The notes under the pieces: model-generated
The model's input: the letters and a program-made list of their open reading frames with translations, nothing else
Database searches by the model: none
What the model was told of the DNA's origin: nothing
Made by a program: the position numbers and the translations under genes
Source: Astrocystis sublimbata
Lineage: Eukaryota > Ascomycota > Sordariomycetes > Xylariales > Xylariaceae
Assembly (NCBI GenBank): GCA_022453515.1
Contig: JAJNNY010000179.1
Coordinates: 1-14,594 of the forward strand
Length of the DNA stretch: 14,594 nt
Direction: 5' to 3'
Part shown: positions 1 through 10,040 of the stretch, piece by piece
How positions within the stretch are numbered: position 1 is the stretch's first letter
How the letters are laid out: each line of letters begins with the position of its first letter

Positions 1-1142
1 CTGTGGAGACACTAGCTCTTTCTTCGTCTTCTTTCTCTCTTGTGTTTGGGTGGACGTGGAAGACGTGGAGTGCGTGGGCGAGGCTGTGGGGCCGCTTTCG
101 TCAGGCTGGGATGTTCGTGGTCGTTGTCATCCACACCGATGTAGAGGTTGGCGTCAAGGTCAGGACCGACATCGAGACCATGGTCAGAAGCGTCATAGCC
201 GTCCTCCTCGTCGCTGTGATCGTCGTCGCTTCCATCGTCCTCCTCGTCCTTGCCATCATCCTCGTCATCCTCGTCGACATCGTTTTCTATAGAGGGCAGT
301 ACGATTCTAGGTACTGGTACGGCAGAGACAACACCGGCGGTAATGCTGGAAGTAGCTGCAAGAGTAGCAACAATAGCGGCAGGTGCAGTAGCGTCGAAAA
401 GCGGAGGGGCGCATTCTGTATAGGGAGGCGATATTCCTACATGACCAGAAGTCAGAATTAGTATATTGGTTTCTCGGCCTCCCTCGCCGTGAATTGTTCA
501 TCGTATTAGCAGACAGGGACGCGTACATGACTAGCAGAGAGCTCAATGACGAGCCTGTGGACGCCAGCCGCTATAATCAACTCTCTCGACGACGACAGGC
601 GCCCGTTGCCTTGGTGGAAATGATGCTCGAAGTCCTTGTCGACGATCTGCCTGATGACCCTGGCTCCGAGTTTGTCGAGGTCATAGATGCCGGGCGAAAG
701 CTGCGCAGTGGCACGCTCTATATGTGGGAAGACCTGGTCTTCTAGGCAACGGCCCAAGGTGGCGGCGACCTCCTCGGGCGATGGCGGTGGCGGCAGCGGC
801 TCCTCCTCAGCCGTGCGCTGTCGTTTTCTAGGCCTGGTCGACCCGTCTCCTCCGGCCAGTCCCTGTACGACCAAAGGTGAAAAGCCATTGTGATTGCGAG
901 TGGACGCGCCGTCGGCTGGTTGGGATCGTGTTGGAGCGGGACGTGTGGTGATGTCTGGCGGGGCCACTGGGGCTGGGACAGCAACTGGAGGGAGGCTCGG
1001 GAGAGGGGTAGTCGATGCGCGGCAGGTGTAGGAGCGGGAAGTTGGTAGCCAGTACGGTGCTGTGATGTGCTGTCAGCGGAAGAAACGTACTACTTCATCT
1101 TCAAACGACGGATGATGTAGCGAGCCTCGAGGAGGTTGCCAT
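1..1142 (-). pseudogene. Truncated inverted copy of the WD40 gene 5' end (left palindrome arm)
   Basis: Read on the minus strand, this repeats the first part of the WD40 gene at 1703-2837: the ATG (complement of 1140-1142), exon 1, the first intron (437-526, 90 nt, two bases longer than its twin) and the Ala/Thr-rich and acidic start of exon 2, until the window ends. Relative to the right arm it has extra bases in homopolymers in exon 1 (TTT for TT twice, CC for C), which bring an early stop just after the start region before the frame is restored. It has extra C, T and A bases in exon 2. At 283-286 it reads four T where the right arm has three A (2551-2553); the left version gives the better frame into the acidic tract. 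As seen here it cannot encode a WD40 protein because no propeller sequence is attached. It is either a partial duplicate or an artefactual mirror of the right arm. Confidence 0.8.
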
Positions 1143-1240
1143 TTTCACATCGTGACTTTTTGTAGTAAGTAGCACGTTAGTGGTAGGTAGGACGCGTTAA
1201 GAGTTAGGTGTAGTGCTAAGCTAAAGGCTTAAGATTTAGT

Positions 1241-1604
1241 GGGGGGGGCTTTTAAAAAAATTAATAAATAGCTATTAATAAGCTTAAACTAAAACCTTTA
1301 AATCTTTAAGCTTTATATTATTTAATATTTTTTATAAATCATTTAATAGTTTCAAAAAAATTTAAAATTCAATTATATATATATATATTTATGTTTAATT
1401 ATTATTATCATTTTACTTAAATAATAAATTAAGTAAAATGATAATAATAATTAAAAATAAATATATATATATATAATTGAATTTTAAATTTTTTGAAACT
1501 ATTAAATGATTTATAAAAAATATTAAATAATATAAAGCTTAAAGATTTAAAGGTTTTAGTTTAGCTTATTAATAGCTTTTATTAATTTTTTTAAAAGCCC
1601 CCCC
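1241..1604. other. AT-rich palindrome core bounded by poly-G and poly-C runs
   Basis: About 360 bp made almost entirely of A and T, with TA dinucleotide runs around 1371-1390 and 1455-1475. It is bounded on the left by eight G (1241-1248) and on the right by seven C (1598-1604). Both halves are complementary, so a transcript through it would form a very long hairpin. It lies just upstream of the WD40 start in each arm and would be the shared 5' flank if the duplication is real. I see no open reading frame of note and no telomeric TTAGGG repeats. Confidence 0.85.
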
Positions 1605-1694
1605 ACTAAATCTTAAGCCTTTAGCTTAGCACTACACCTAACTCTTAACGCGTCCTACCTACCACTAACGTGCTACTTACTAACAAAAGTCACG

Positions 1695-1700
1695 ATGTGA
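1695..1700 (+). promoter_or_regulatory. Minimal start-stop upstream ORF (ATG-TGA)
   Basis: ATG at 1695-1697 is followed directly by TGA, and the presumed WD40 start ATG is at 1703, only two bases after the stop. The left arm carries the same arrangement. A start codon immediately followed by a stop so close to the main ATG could lower initiation at the main start, but the transcript start is unknown, so this may lie outside the mRNA. Confidence 0.3.
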
Positions 1701-1702
1701 AA

Positions 1703-4700
1703 ATGGCAACCTCCTCGAGGCTCGCTACATCATCCGTCGTTGAAGATGAAGTAGTACGTTCTTCCGCTGACAGCACATCACAGCACCGTACTGGCTACAA
1801 CTTCCCGCTCCTACACCTGCCGCGCATCGACTACCCTCTCCCGAGCCTCCCTCCAGTTGCTGTCCCAGCCCCAGTGGCCCCGCCAGACATCACCACACGT
1901 CCCGCTCCAACACGATCCCAACCAGCCGACGGCGCGTCCACTCGCAATCACAATGGCTTTTCACCTTTGGTCGTACAGGGACTGGCCGGAGGAGACGGGT
2001 CGACCAGGCCTAGAAAACGACAGCGCACGGCTGAGGAGGAGCCGCTGCCGCCACCGCCATCGCCCGAGGAGGTCGCCGCCACCTTGGGCCGTTGCCTAGA
2101 AGACCAGGTCTTCCCACATATAGAGCGTGCCACTGCGCAGCTTTCGCCCGGCATCTATGACCTCGACAAACTCGGAGCCAGGGTCATCAGGCAGATCGTC
2201 GACAAGGACTTCGAGCATCATTTCCACCAAGGCAACGGGCGCCTGTCGTCGTCGAGAGAGTTGATTATAGCGGCTGGCGTCCACAGGCTCGTCATTGAGC
2301 TCTCTGCTAGTCATGTACGCGTCCCTGTCTGCTAATACGATGACAATTCACGGCGAGGGAGGCCGAGAACCAATATACTAATTCTGACTTCTGGTCATGT
2401 AGGAATATCGCCTCCCTATACAGAATGCGCCCTCCGCTTTCGACGCTACTGCACCTGCCGCTATTGTTGCTACTCTTGCAGCTACTTCCAGCATTACCGC
2501 CGGTGTTGTCTCTGCCGTACCAGTACCTAGAATCGTACTGCCCTCTATAGAAACGATGTCGACGAGGATGACGAGGATGATGGCAAGGACGAGGAGGACG
2601 ATGGAAGCGACGACGATCACAGCGACGAGGAGGACGGCTATGACGCTTCTGACCATGGTCTCGATGTCGGTCCTGACCTTGACGCCAACCTCTACATCGG
2701 TGTGGATGACAACGACCACGAACATCCCAGCCTGACGAAAGCGGCCCCACAGCCTCGCCCACGCACTCCACGTCTTCCACGTCCACCCCAAACACAAAGA
2801 GAGAAAGAAGACGAAGAAAGAGCTAGTGTCTCCACAGCAACTGCGTGCTAGAGCCAAAGCAAACCAGTGGCAATCGGGAAAACCATACCCTTTAGAAGCT
2901 TCCAAGCGGCAATTTCGCTTGTCTGAATTGCTTCAACGTCCTTACAGGCCGGCACTTGAGCGACAACAGATTGCCGCAGGTGTGGCGAGAGCTCTCTTGC
3001 CGTTCAGATCCAGCGACCACCTTCCTGATCAAGTCATTCATGTCGATTTCTGTGAGTCGGAAATCGATTATCTCCAATACGTAGCCAGAGCTTTATACGG
3101 CAAGCCAGTGATCGAGGGCGCACGATCAAGCACTCGAGACCTCCGCAATGTTCTTAAGAAAGTACCCACCATCAGGCCTCGACTCGCCGAAATCCATGCC
3201 CAGGGATACAACGATTATCGAGCTCCTCCAGTCTCGCTCACCAAACGATCCTCCACCGACATTGCCAACTTCTTGGATGATCTGTATAGCAAGCAGCTGA
3301 ATGAATTTCCAGGCTTCATGTCCTTGTCCTGTGAATATGTCAATTCTATAGCCCAAAGCGAAGCAAAACGAGCTTCTCAGATACCCGCCCTTCTCTTGTC
3401 ACGAGAGATAACTGGAAACCGACTGGGAGCCGCAAGAACGTATTTCAATTTCCAAACAACGGCCAAGAGCAACAGAGAAGATTATCTGGAGCCACAAGTC
3501 GAGTGGACGAACTGTGCCGGCGACATTATGACTGTTAGCTGGCTATCCAACACGGACTTCATCTGCGGGACCACAACCCATTCCGACTCACACAACCAAC
3601 AGTATAACAAGCCCGGAAATCTATTGTTGGGCTCGGCGGCCACGAATATACTACGTGCGTATCCCGATCACCGAATCATCCGCCCCGTCGTGTCTAGTGG
3701 CGATAACGCCCTCGAGTCGATGATAGCGAGTCAAGACCCATGGCTTTTCACCTCCGTCGTATCATCCGATTATAGTCCCTCATGTGGTCTAGCATTTACA
3801 TCCAGCTTTGACAAGACTGTGAAGGTCTGGAGGCCAGACGGCAATGGATCGATGGTAGCCTATGGAACATGGGCGCACAACGGCCACGTGAACTTCGTTG
3901 TTGCAGCGAAAAATTCCACGGGTAAGACTTTCATGGATAAGGTAGCCACGGCCGCCGACGTCCCCACAGAGGCAGTGCGAGTTTACCATCTTGATCAGTC
4001 GGATATATCAGCCAGCCCGTACGACTCCTACTCATGTACGAGAGTGCACGATGAAGATTATGTGCCCTCTGACAAGTGGGCTTACTACCCGGCTGCTATT
4101 CGATGGGGCCTTGCACCTAGCGTGCAGCATTGTTTACTTATCGGCTACTCGCCCAGAAGTCCGACTGGCGAAGACCATGAAATTCCTGAAGACAAGCGTA
4201 ACACCGGTGAGCTCTGTCTCTGGGATACCATGACCGGAAAGCAACAGAGCATCACTAGTGCCAAAACCCAGAACGTTTTCGAGGTGGCCTGGCACCCTTC
4301 TCGTGCTAGCTTCGCCGCCGCAACGTCGGCATCTAAGGCTCTAGAACGGACCGATCACCTGTGCCGGACGCAGATTCGCATCTTCGAATACAACCGCGAA
4401 TCGTGCATATACAGTGCGATGAAAACGCTTGACTGCGCTGCTATCGACATTAACGAGCTATCAGTCATGCCTAATTGCCACCTTTATTCGTACGTGGCAG
4501 CGAGTTGTACCGATGGCAACGTTTACGTTTGGGATACAGCGGGGAGTGACCTGCCAATGTGTATCCTTGAGCATGGAGGTGAGTTTAAGTGGCCTTTGGG
4601 GAAAGGACAGCACTAACGAGTCTATAGATCCTGTCGAAGAACTTCTTGGGGAACGAGAAATCGAGGATGTCGGTGTCAAATTTACGGCTTGGGCTACCAC

Positions 4701-5550
4701 GGCTGATCGTCTTTATACTGGATCATCCGATGGCGTCGTCAAAGTCTGGAACATACGCCACGGCAAAGGTGTCCTTGTTAAAGATCTTATCGAAGTCGCC
4801 GCCCCCATTACCTACGGCGCGTTCTCGCCTGACTTCACCAGATTGGCCATCGGAGATGGAAGCGGGAGAGTCTATCTGCTAGCATTAGAAGATACCGAAG
4901 ACGAAGATGCAGCAAACCCAGCTGGCAACTCGGCAGGTTTCTTGAACGTTGAGACAAGCAACGGCAATCAGCGAGCCGTTCGCCGACCTCGACCGTATCT
5001 ACCTCATCCCGAAGTGCCACCTCCCGATGCGTCTCCCTCAGGTGGTTAACAAGCTTATGGAGGGACAGGAGAGGGCCAGGGCATACCTCAATACTGGTCA
5101 ACTCGTCCGCCATCCAGACCCTACGATAGGGGTTATGCAAGGTCCTATTTATACGTCGACAGGTTTGTTTCCGAGCAGAGGCACACGTAGAAGAAGACCC
5201 AACCAAGCCTTTACAAGCTACTTTTCGAAGCCAACAACAAGACCGCAAACCACCCACTCGTCCAGCGAGCTTTTTCCCTTCGCGAAGCGGCATAAGCAAC
5301 GCTACTAGTCCTGATAGTAGCGAGCGCACCCATGAGCTGATAAAGAAACCCGACGACGACGACGACGACGACAACCATTTTCACGAGCAGCAACCTGATC
5401 TTAAAGATATCCTCGATCCCGGTACTCTCCTAGATCTTCGTAAAGAGAGAGCTGAGGCTAGACGATCGCTTGATCGACCTAGACTACGAAACTAGCATAC
5501 TAGATAGTGAAGAAGACGAAGATGATCATGAACGACATGTTGAGAACTAG
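1703..5550 (+). CDS. Fungal WD40-repeat protein of unknown function, interrupted by single-base frameshifts
   Basis: The product would be a nuclear-looking WD40 scaffold of roughly 1,230 residues. I do not recognise a named family member. Exon 1 is 1703-2314 (ATG in the context AAAATGG, 204 codons, with the basic run PRKRQR as a possible nuclear signal). Intron 1 is 2315-2402 (GTACGC...CTAAT/CTGAC...TAG). Exon 2 is 2403-4578, intron 2 is 4579-4627 (GTGAGT...CACTAAC...TAG), and exon 3 runs from 4628. An Ala/Thr-rich linker is followed by an Asp/Glu tract (about 2555-2650) and a basic stretch. WD signatures follow: KTVKVWRPDG near 3815, GELCLWDT near 4207, VYVWDTAG near 4520 and VVKVWNI near 4735. 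The frame breaks at about 2551-2553 (A missing), 2786-2789 (extra C), 5035-5037, 5171-5172 and 5472-5475. Correcting these gives an acidic C-terminus ending at TAG 5548-5550; uncorrected, the frames stop at 2735, 5049 and 5495. Bases 2838-4578 are free of frameshifts. Pseudogene or sequence error cannot be separated here. Confidence 0.75.
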
Positions 5551-6377
5551 GAACAGGAAGCAGGCATGTGAGCAGGCGGTTTTATATAGCACAGCCCCGG
5601 CCTTATATATATTAAGAGGGTGATGCTTCGTTTTAAACGTCCAGTTACACAAATACCACATGAGATTTCTATGCTTAAAACCATGTGCAACAATTTGAGG
5701 AGAGTGATAGTATGTTAACAAGTAAGTACAAAGTGAAAAGGAGATTCAAAACGCAAAGCATATGCTTTATTGTTATGGAAATATAGTGGTTTAATCTTTG
5801 TCAAGACGTCTGGCGCGAGACGCTTCAAGGTTGCTTGCCCTTTCCTTGCACACAGTTATATACGCACACTAGAATCAGTAATGTATTATTTTTATGGAAA
5901 TAATAATGTATCTATTATTTGAAACTTAAAAACTATAGGGCAAGCAAGTGCCTGGGTCACTAGATCAAGTCTAATAATCGTAGCTGTAGATAGACAAGCA
6001 GCACAGGCACATAATGACATAGAATATGTTCGACTAGAAAGTTGAAGTTGTTGAAGTGAATTCGTAGGCCATACTATCTACTAATCTGTTCGGCCTCCCG
6101 ACGAAACGAACCAATGGAGACGAAACGCATATTCTAGACGCTCCCCTAGGTATGTCCCCGTACAACAACGGGACAGGCTGTGTTAACGGACTATGTAACA
6201 GTAGCATAGACACCACCCTCACTCCTCCTCAAAAGTACTAGGTAAGAATGGACTTCCACTGTTATTAAGTACACGAAATGTCAGCCCACCAGGTGGACCA
6301 ATACGCCTCTTCCCTCACCAACGCCGACAAATGCAAGCCCGCAAGAATCCTTGAGGCGAGATGTGCACCAAGTCAAC
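5551..6377. other. Intergenic region between convergent genes
   Basis: The WD40 gene ends on the left and the Nrd1-like gene ends on the right, so this should hold both 3' untranslated regions. It is moderately AT-rich (for example TTATATATATTA near 5603). I see no gene, tRNA or clear AATAAA signal. The open frames on both strands are short and show no family motif. A short inverted-repeat unit lies at 5831-5947. Confidence 0.6.
5831..5947. repeat. 117-bp unit with 11-bp terminal inverted repeats
   Basis: TTGCTTGCCCT (5831-5841) is exactly complementary to AGGGCAAGCAA (5937-5947). Between them is a small AT-rich hairpin, ATTATTT (5885-5891) pairing with AAATAAT (5898-5904). No target-site duplication is evident. 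It may be a remnant of a miniature transposable element or an RNA 3'-end structure; the call is weak. Confidence 0.35.
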
Positions 6378-9008
6378 CTATTTCTTCTTGTTCTCCATTT
6401 TTGAAGCTTGTTCTGGTCTGGCATGCCTTGCTTTTCAAAGGCGACAGCCTGTGAACCCTGGCCAGCTCAGTCCTATTGATCCGGGGTGGGAAGGAAAATC
6501 CAGGTGGAAAGATGGGGCATTCCGTTAGCACCGTTCCGATGCCGAAAGGGAACTGGGCAAATTCGGCGGGCTGACCTTGAGATTGGTCGTTCGCGGGGCC
6601 GTTGTCCTGCTGACTGTCTCTCTTGCCTCGCCAACGTCCGAAGTCGTCGTCGTCCCCGCCGCGACTAGATTTGGGGGCCGTGGTCTGCCACCTTTGTCCG
6701 TTTGCATGCGTCTGCTAATTGCCTTGGAGGACACGCCAGCTCCAATCTCAATATCGGGCTCCTCTACAACCAACCGGTCTCTATCGGTTGGCCACCGCTA
6801 CCACCAAACTCCGCACTGAGCATCCACTTTCGGTCGGCTTCGGTCAATTTGGAGATAGGGATGACGCTGATGCCAGTCTGGTAATCACTGCAGTCTCGCG
6901 GGCCGAAACCAACTCCCCAGCGAGTCTGTAAATTGTGAGTTCAAAGTCATCCAAGCAACGGCCGGGAGCATATACTTACTCGGAAGCTGCCATTCTCCAT
7001 GGCTTCTTTGGCATGAACAGCGTCCCTTCGGTTGACCATCTTCACGAAGGCATGGCGCTTATCTTTGTTCACGATACAGGTCTGTACTTGTCCATGGCGG
7101 CCGAAAACTGACCGGAGCTCCGCCTCGGACATCTGCATTGAAAGAGTAAGCGGCTTGGCCCAAAGGGTTACAGAACGGGTCACTTACGTCACACCTCCAA
7201 CAAAGAGTGTCCTGCTCAACACTGCATGGTTGTTAGCACTGGGGTCGCTTTCAAGCATTTACGTTTACGCGCAGAACACGTACCTTTGATATGACCTTGC
7301 GGCAAAGTCCTGTCTATCTCGACCCATTTTGCACCGGGCCGGGGAGGGCTCGGGCTACGACCGCGACGGCCTGGTGGACTACGTTGTCGATAATCTGAGC
7401 CTCTTCTCGTCGGTCGCGGTCGCCGCCGGGTGAGTTGGACCCCAACCCACCGTAATCACGCCCCCGTTGGTCCCAGCGGCGTGCTGGGGAACGAGATCTG
7501 GACCGATCATGATATCTAGGGGGCGATCTCACTTGATTGAAGCTACGATCACGTGACTCGTCGGCTCGGAAGCTCTCTTGACCCAAGAACTGCCATAGGG
7601 CTGTTGGCCAGGTTGAGGTTGTGCATGAAGGGCTGGTTGTGGTGTGGGGCGGCAGCACCAGGAGCGCCAGTGGCACTATTTTGTATTCCTGCTATAATTA
7701 AAGGTATCTTATCCGCAGACACGCCTGATCAGCCAACAGCTTGATAAGCATGACTTGCTGCTGACAGTAGGGTCTACGCCTCCAATTGCGGCTGCCGGCG
7801 GAACACCAGAAGCAACGCCAGGGAATCCGGGAGTTGGGTTACTAGCAGTCACCGGCGCCACGAAGGGCTGGTTCTGTATAGGAGTCTGGTTTTGGTACCT
7901 GGTACGGGTACGACATAGCAGGAGCATTTACAGGGGCCGCCACTGGAAACGGAGCCTGGGCCTGCGTCGGAGGATGGCTCTGTGTCGCTGTCGGTGGTAC
8001 ATTGAACGGGTTGGCCGCGGCAAGAACAGATGCACTTGTCGGCGGAGCTGTGATGTTCTGACGCGCAATATTGCGAGTGCCTCCATGATTGCATTTGGGG
8101 CCTCAACGCTAGACGGCTTAGGTTCGGTCAAGCCCGTGAGACCGGCACCGGGTGGGGGGGTCCCACGGGGGTGGTAGACTCATCTATAAAATTGACACCA
8201 AGATCAGATATACGGACTGGCGGCAATGTACGGGATACTCTAAGTTTGGAAGGTGTCCACTGGAGATCAAAGACCTACTTTGAGAAGATGATTGAGCACT
8301 AAGCTTCTGCTTGAACGACTCTATCATGGCTGTGTGGAATGTCTGGCCTTTCTCCCAGATATCAACAAGTTTCTTTATTTCTCCTACTCACAAAAGTTAG
8401 GCAAGGGCATATCTATGGTCATTAACGGCACATATTGCAAGTCCCCGACATCATAGAATCAAACTTCTATGGAGTCCAGGTGAGCCGGTAACTTGGTTAT
8501 TAGTCGGTTGGCGATGCCAGCTCGTGGCAATACAATGCATGGGATGTGAGTTTGTGAGTTAGATAGAGCGTACCTTTTGTTCGCCGGGTGCGTTTTGAAT
8601 TATGTCATTCATCAAGACTGGAAGCAGCTCCGTCACTCTGTGAACGCCAGCAGCGTAGGTTCCATCTTGCGCAGAACTATTGATAGGCTGTCCATGCTGC
8701 TTGGCCTGATCGACCCATTTGCGAGTTACGGAATCTACGACATAGAGCACGCCCAGTTTGTGAGTTGGCCGGGCCTTTTGAAGTGAGTGTAGATTTTTTG
8801 AATGAGTATAGACTCGGACTACAGCAGGAGGGTCGGGTTAGCATCGACCAAAATAGTGCTGTAAGCAGGACATGATGATCGCATCTTACCTGGACGTTGT
8901 TCACGCAGAGGCGGTTAGTGTATTAATACGCGATCCGGAGACTCCAGGAGGTTTCAAATTCAGCATGCCATTGAGGCCAGCCTCTAGTTCTGCTACTGCC
9001 GTCGACAT
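6378..9008 (-). CDS. nrd1: Nrd1/Seb1-type RNA-binding termination factor (CID + RRM), with many single-base frameshifts
   Basis: Nrd1 (yeast) and Seb1 (fission yeast) bind the RNA polymerase II C-terminal domain and nascent RNA, and direct termination and 3'-end choice. Exons on the minus strand: 8890-9008, 8574-8818, 8279-8383, 7284-8183, 7188-7221, 6980-7132 and 6378-6925; introns are 71, 190, 95, 62, 55 and 54 nt with canonical ends. Domains in order: CID (MSTAVAELEAGLN start; SILIQKIYTHFK; LYVVDSVTRKWVDQA; KLVDIWEKGQTF), Pro/Gln/Ala linker, RS-like region (DRSRSRSPARRW), the lead-in KWVEIDRTLPQGHIK, RRM (SRTLFVGGV; CIVNKDKRHAFVKMVNR), then the Nrd1-type segment RWGVGFGPRDCSDYQTGISV and EEPDIEIGAGVSSKAISRRM. 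The end MENKKK-TAG is at 6378-6380. About 14 single-base indels break the frame, nearly all apparent losses in short homopolymers. Corrected length is about 700 residues, typical of filamentous fungi. The identity is firm; whether the gene is functional is not. Confidence 0.88.
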
Positions 9009-9850
9009 GACGTCCTTCAAGCTATTTCCTGACTACTGGCGACGGAACTTATACGCAGCTAGACGAGAGTAGTAGTATCGCGATGGCAGGGTAACAGGCC
9101 TTGCTCTAGCAATTGTTGGTTATCACCGGGACGAGCAGAAAAGGTCTTCTAGCACCTGGCGACGACTACAAATGAGATGTACGAGGACACTTCGTAGCGA
9201 GCGGTTACGGCCTGCAAAGTCAGAGCTATCGGGAAAAGTTGTTTCCGCAAAGGAGACAACGCAAATGCCAGGTGCTTCGATTTTATAGCCCCACGGTGAA
9301 TGGCGACTAGACGCAATACCTCGATAGGTGACGCGGCGGGAAAGCTCAGGACCAGACGGACCACAAAGCTTCAATGCCGACGGTGATGGACAGATGACAG
9401 ACTACCGGACCCGCTGGCCAAGCCTAAGCGGAGACTTGCCGCGGGGGGTTCTGCTTATAGAGGCCGCTGGGGAACGCGACAGGATAGAACGCGATGAGAC
9501 GGGAGGTAACACGAAGCACTGCCGCACCGGGGTGGGTGATGCGGTGAGTTGAAAAGGTACAGTTGAGGGTGGGAGGGTGCGGAGCCAACAAGCAGTGCTG
9601 TATTGTGCGCTCGTGTCGGACAGGCCAAGTTGCGTCGCGGTGTGTAGGTGGCGCGCTGGATGGATATGGATGAAGACGCAAATCGGTGGAATCGATGCCG
9701 ATTAATGGGAGGCACGTAACAATGGCGATCGTGGACGGACTTGTCGCTCGGGGGCGAGCGTCGCAGCGTAATGATAGCGGTTGCGTGTTGATGTCGGAAG
9801 GAGGTGGATGGCAATGGCGATGGAGAGATGGAGCTGGGTTTGAGGTAGAT

Positions 9851-9877
9851 GGGAGGAGGGAGGAGGGAGGAGGAGGG
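9851..9877 (+). other. Purine tract with G-quadruplex pattern
   Basis: Four GGG runs (9851-9853, 9858-9860, 9865-9867, 9875-9877) are separated by loops of 4, 4 and 7 bases made of A and G, which fits the simple G3N1-7 pattern. More G runs follow up to about 9890. It lies about 0.85 kb upstream of the nrd1-like start, on the strand opposite to that gene. Confidence 0.5.
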
Positions 9878-10040
9878 ATGAGGGGACGGGATGCGCTCAG
9901 CTTCTGCTTATGCAGAGAATATCAAGCCCGCGGAGAGTGCAACCTAGCCTCTAGGGAGGTACCTAGGAAGGTAGGAATAGTGGTTGGTTGTATGTAGCGA
10001 CCAATTAAAATCCTTCCCGGTCGAGACTCGGCCTTAGCAT

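Larger units (their letters stand above)
1..2837. repeat. 2.8-kb near-perfect palindrome (fold-back inverted repeat)
   Basis: Bases 1-1420 are the reverse complement of 1429-2837, separated by the 8-nt loop ATAATAAA (1421-1428). The outer right end falls at the CCACAG ending at 2837. The left arm reaches base 1, so the palindrome may extend beyond the window. Stretches of several hundred bases are identical between the arms; for example, 742-984 and 1857-2099 encode the same 80 residues. The arms differ by about 13-15 single-base indels, mostly in homopolymers, and about one substitution (C at 1393 against A in the right arm). The unit consists of an AT-rich core flanked by two head-to-head copies of the 5' end of a WD40 gene. 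It could be a true inverted duplication or a fold-back sequencing/assembly chimera. Confidence 0.96.

Noticed and set aside
1..1420. Left arm as a chromosome-end (telomeric hairpin) structure
   Set aside because: No TTAGGG-type repeats are present, and the fold-back is internal to the window rather than at its edge.
1670..1672. GTG start for the 221-codon open frame in the right arm
   Set aside because: Nuclear fungal genes start at ATG; the first in-frame ATG is at 1703. The apparent end at 2335 is a read-through into intron 1, whose donor is at 2315.
2826..2828. GTG at the head of the long WD40 open frame as the gene start
   Set aside because: The protein continues upstream through the acidic tract, intron 1 and exon 1, with an ATG in good context at 1703. 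The frame appears to begin here only because of upstream frame breaks.
1..2837. Repeat-induced point mutation of the palindrome
   Set aside because: The GC-rich parts of the arms are essentially identical, and the differences are indels rather than C-to-T transitions. The AT-rich core is alike in both arms and so gives no evidence of mutation after duplication.
9424..9814. Minus-strand open frames upstream of the nrd1-like gene as a small gene
   Set aside because: The two overlapping frames translate to His/Pro/Arg/Ser-rich low-complexity sequence with no motif and no splice structure; this is more likely the 5' flank or leader.
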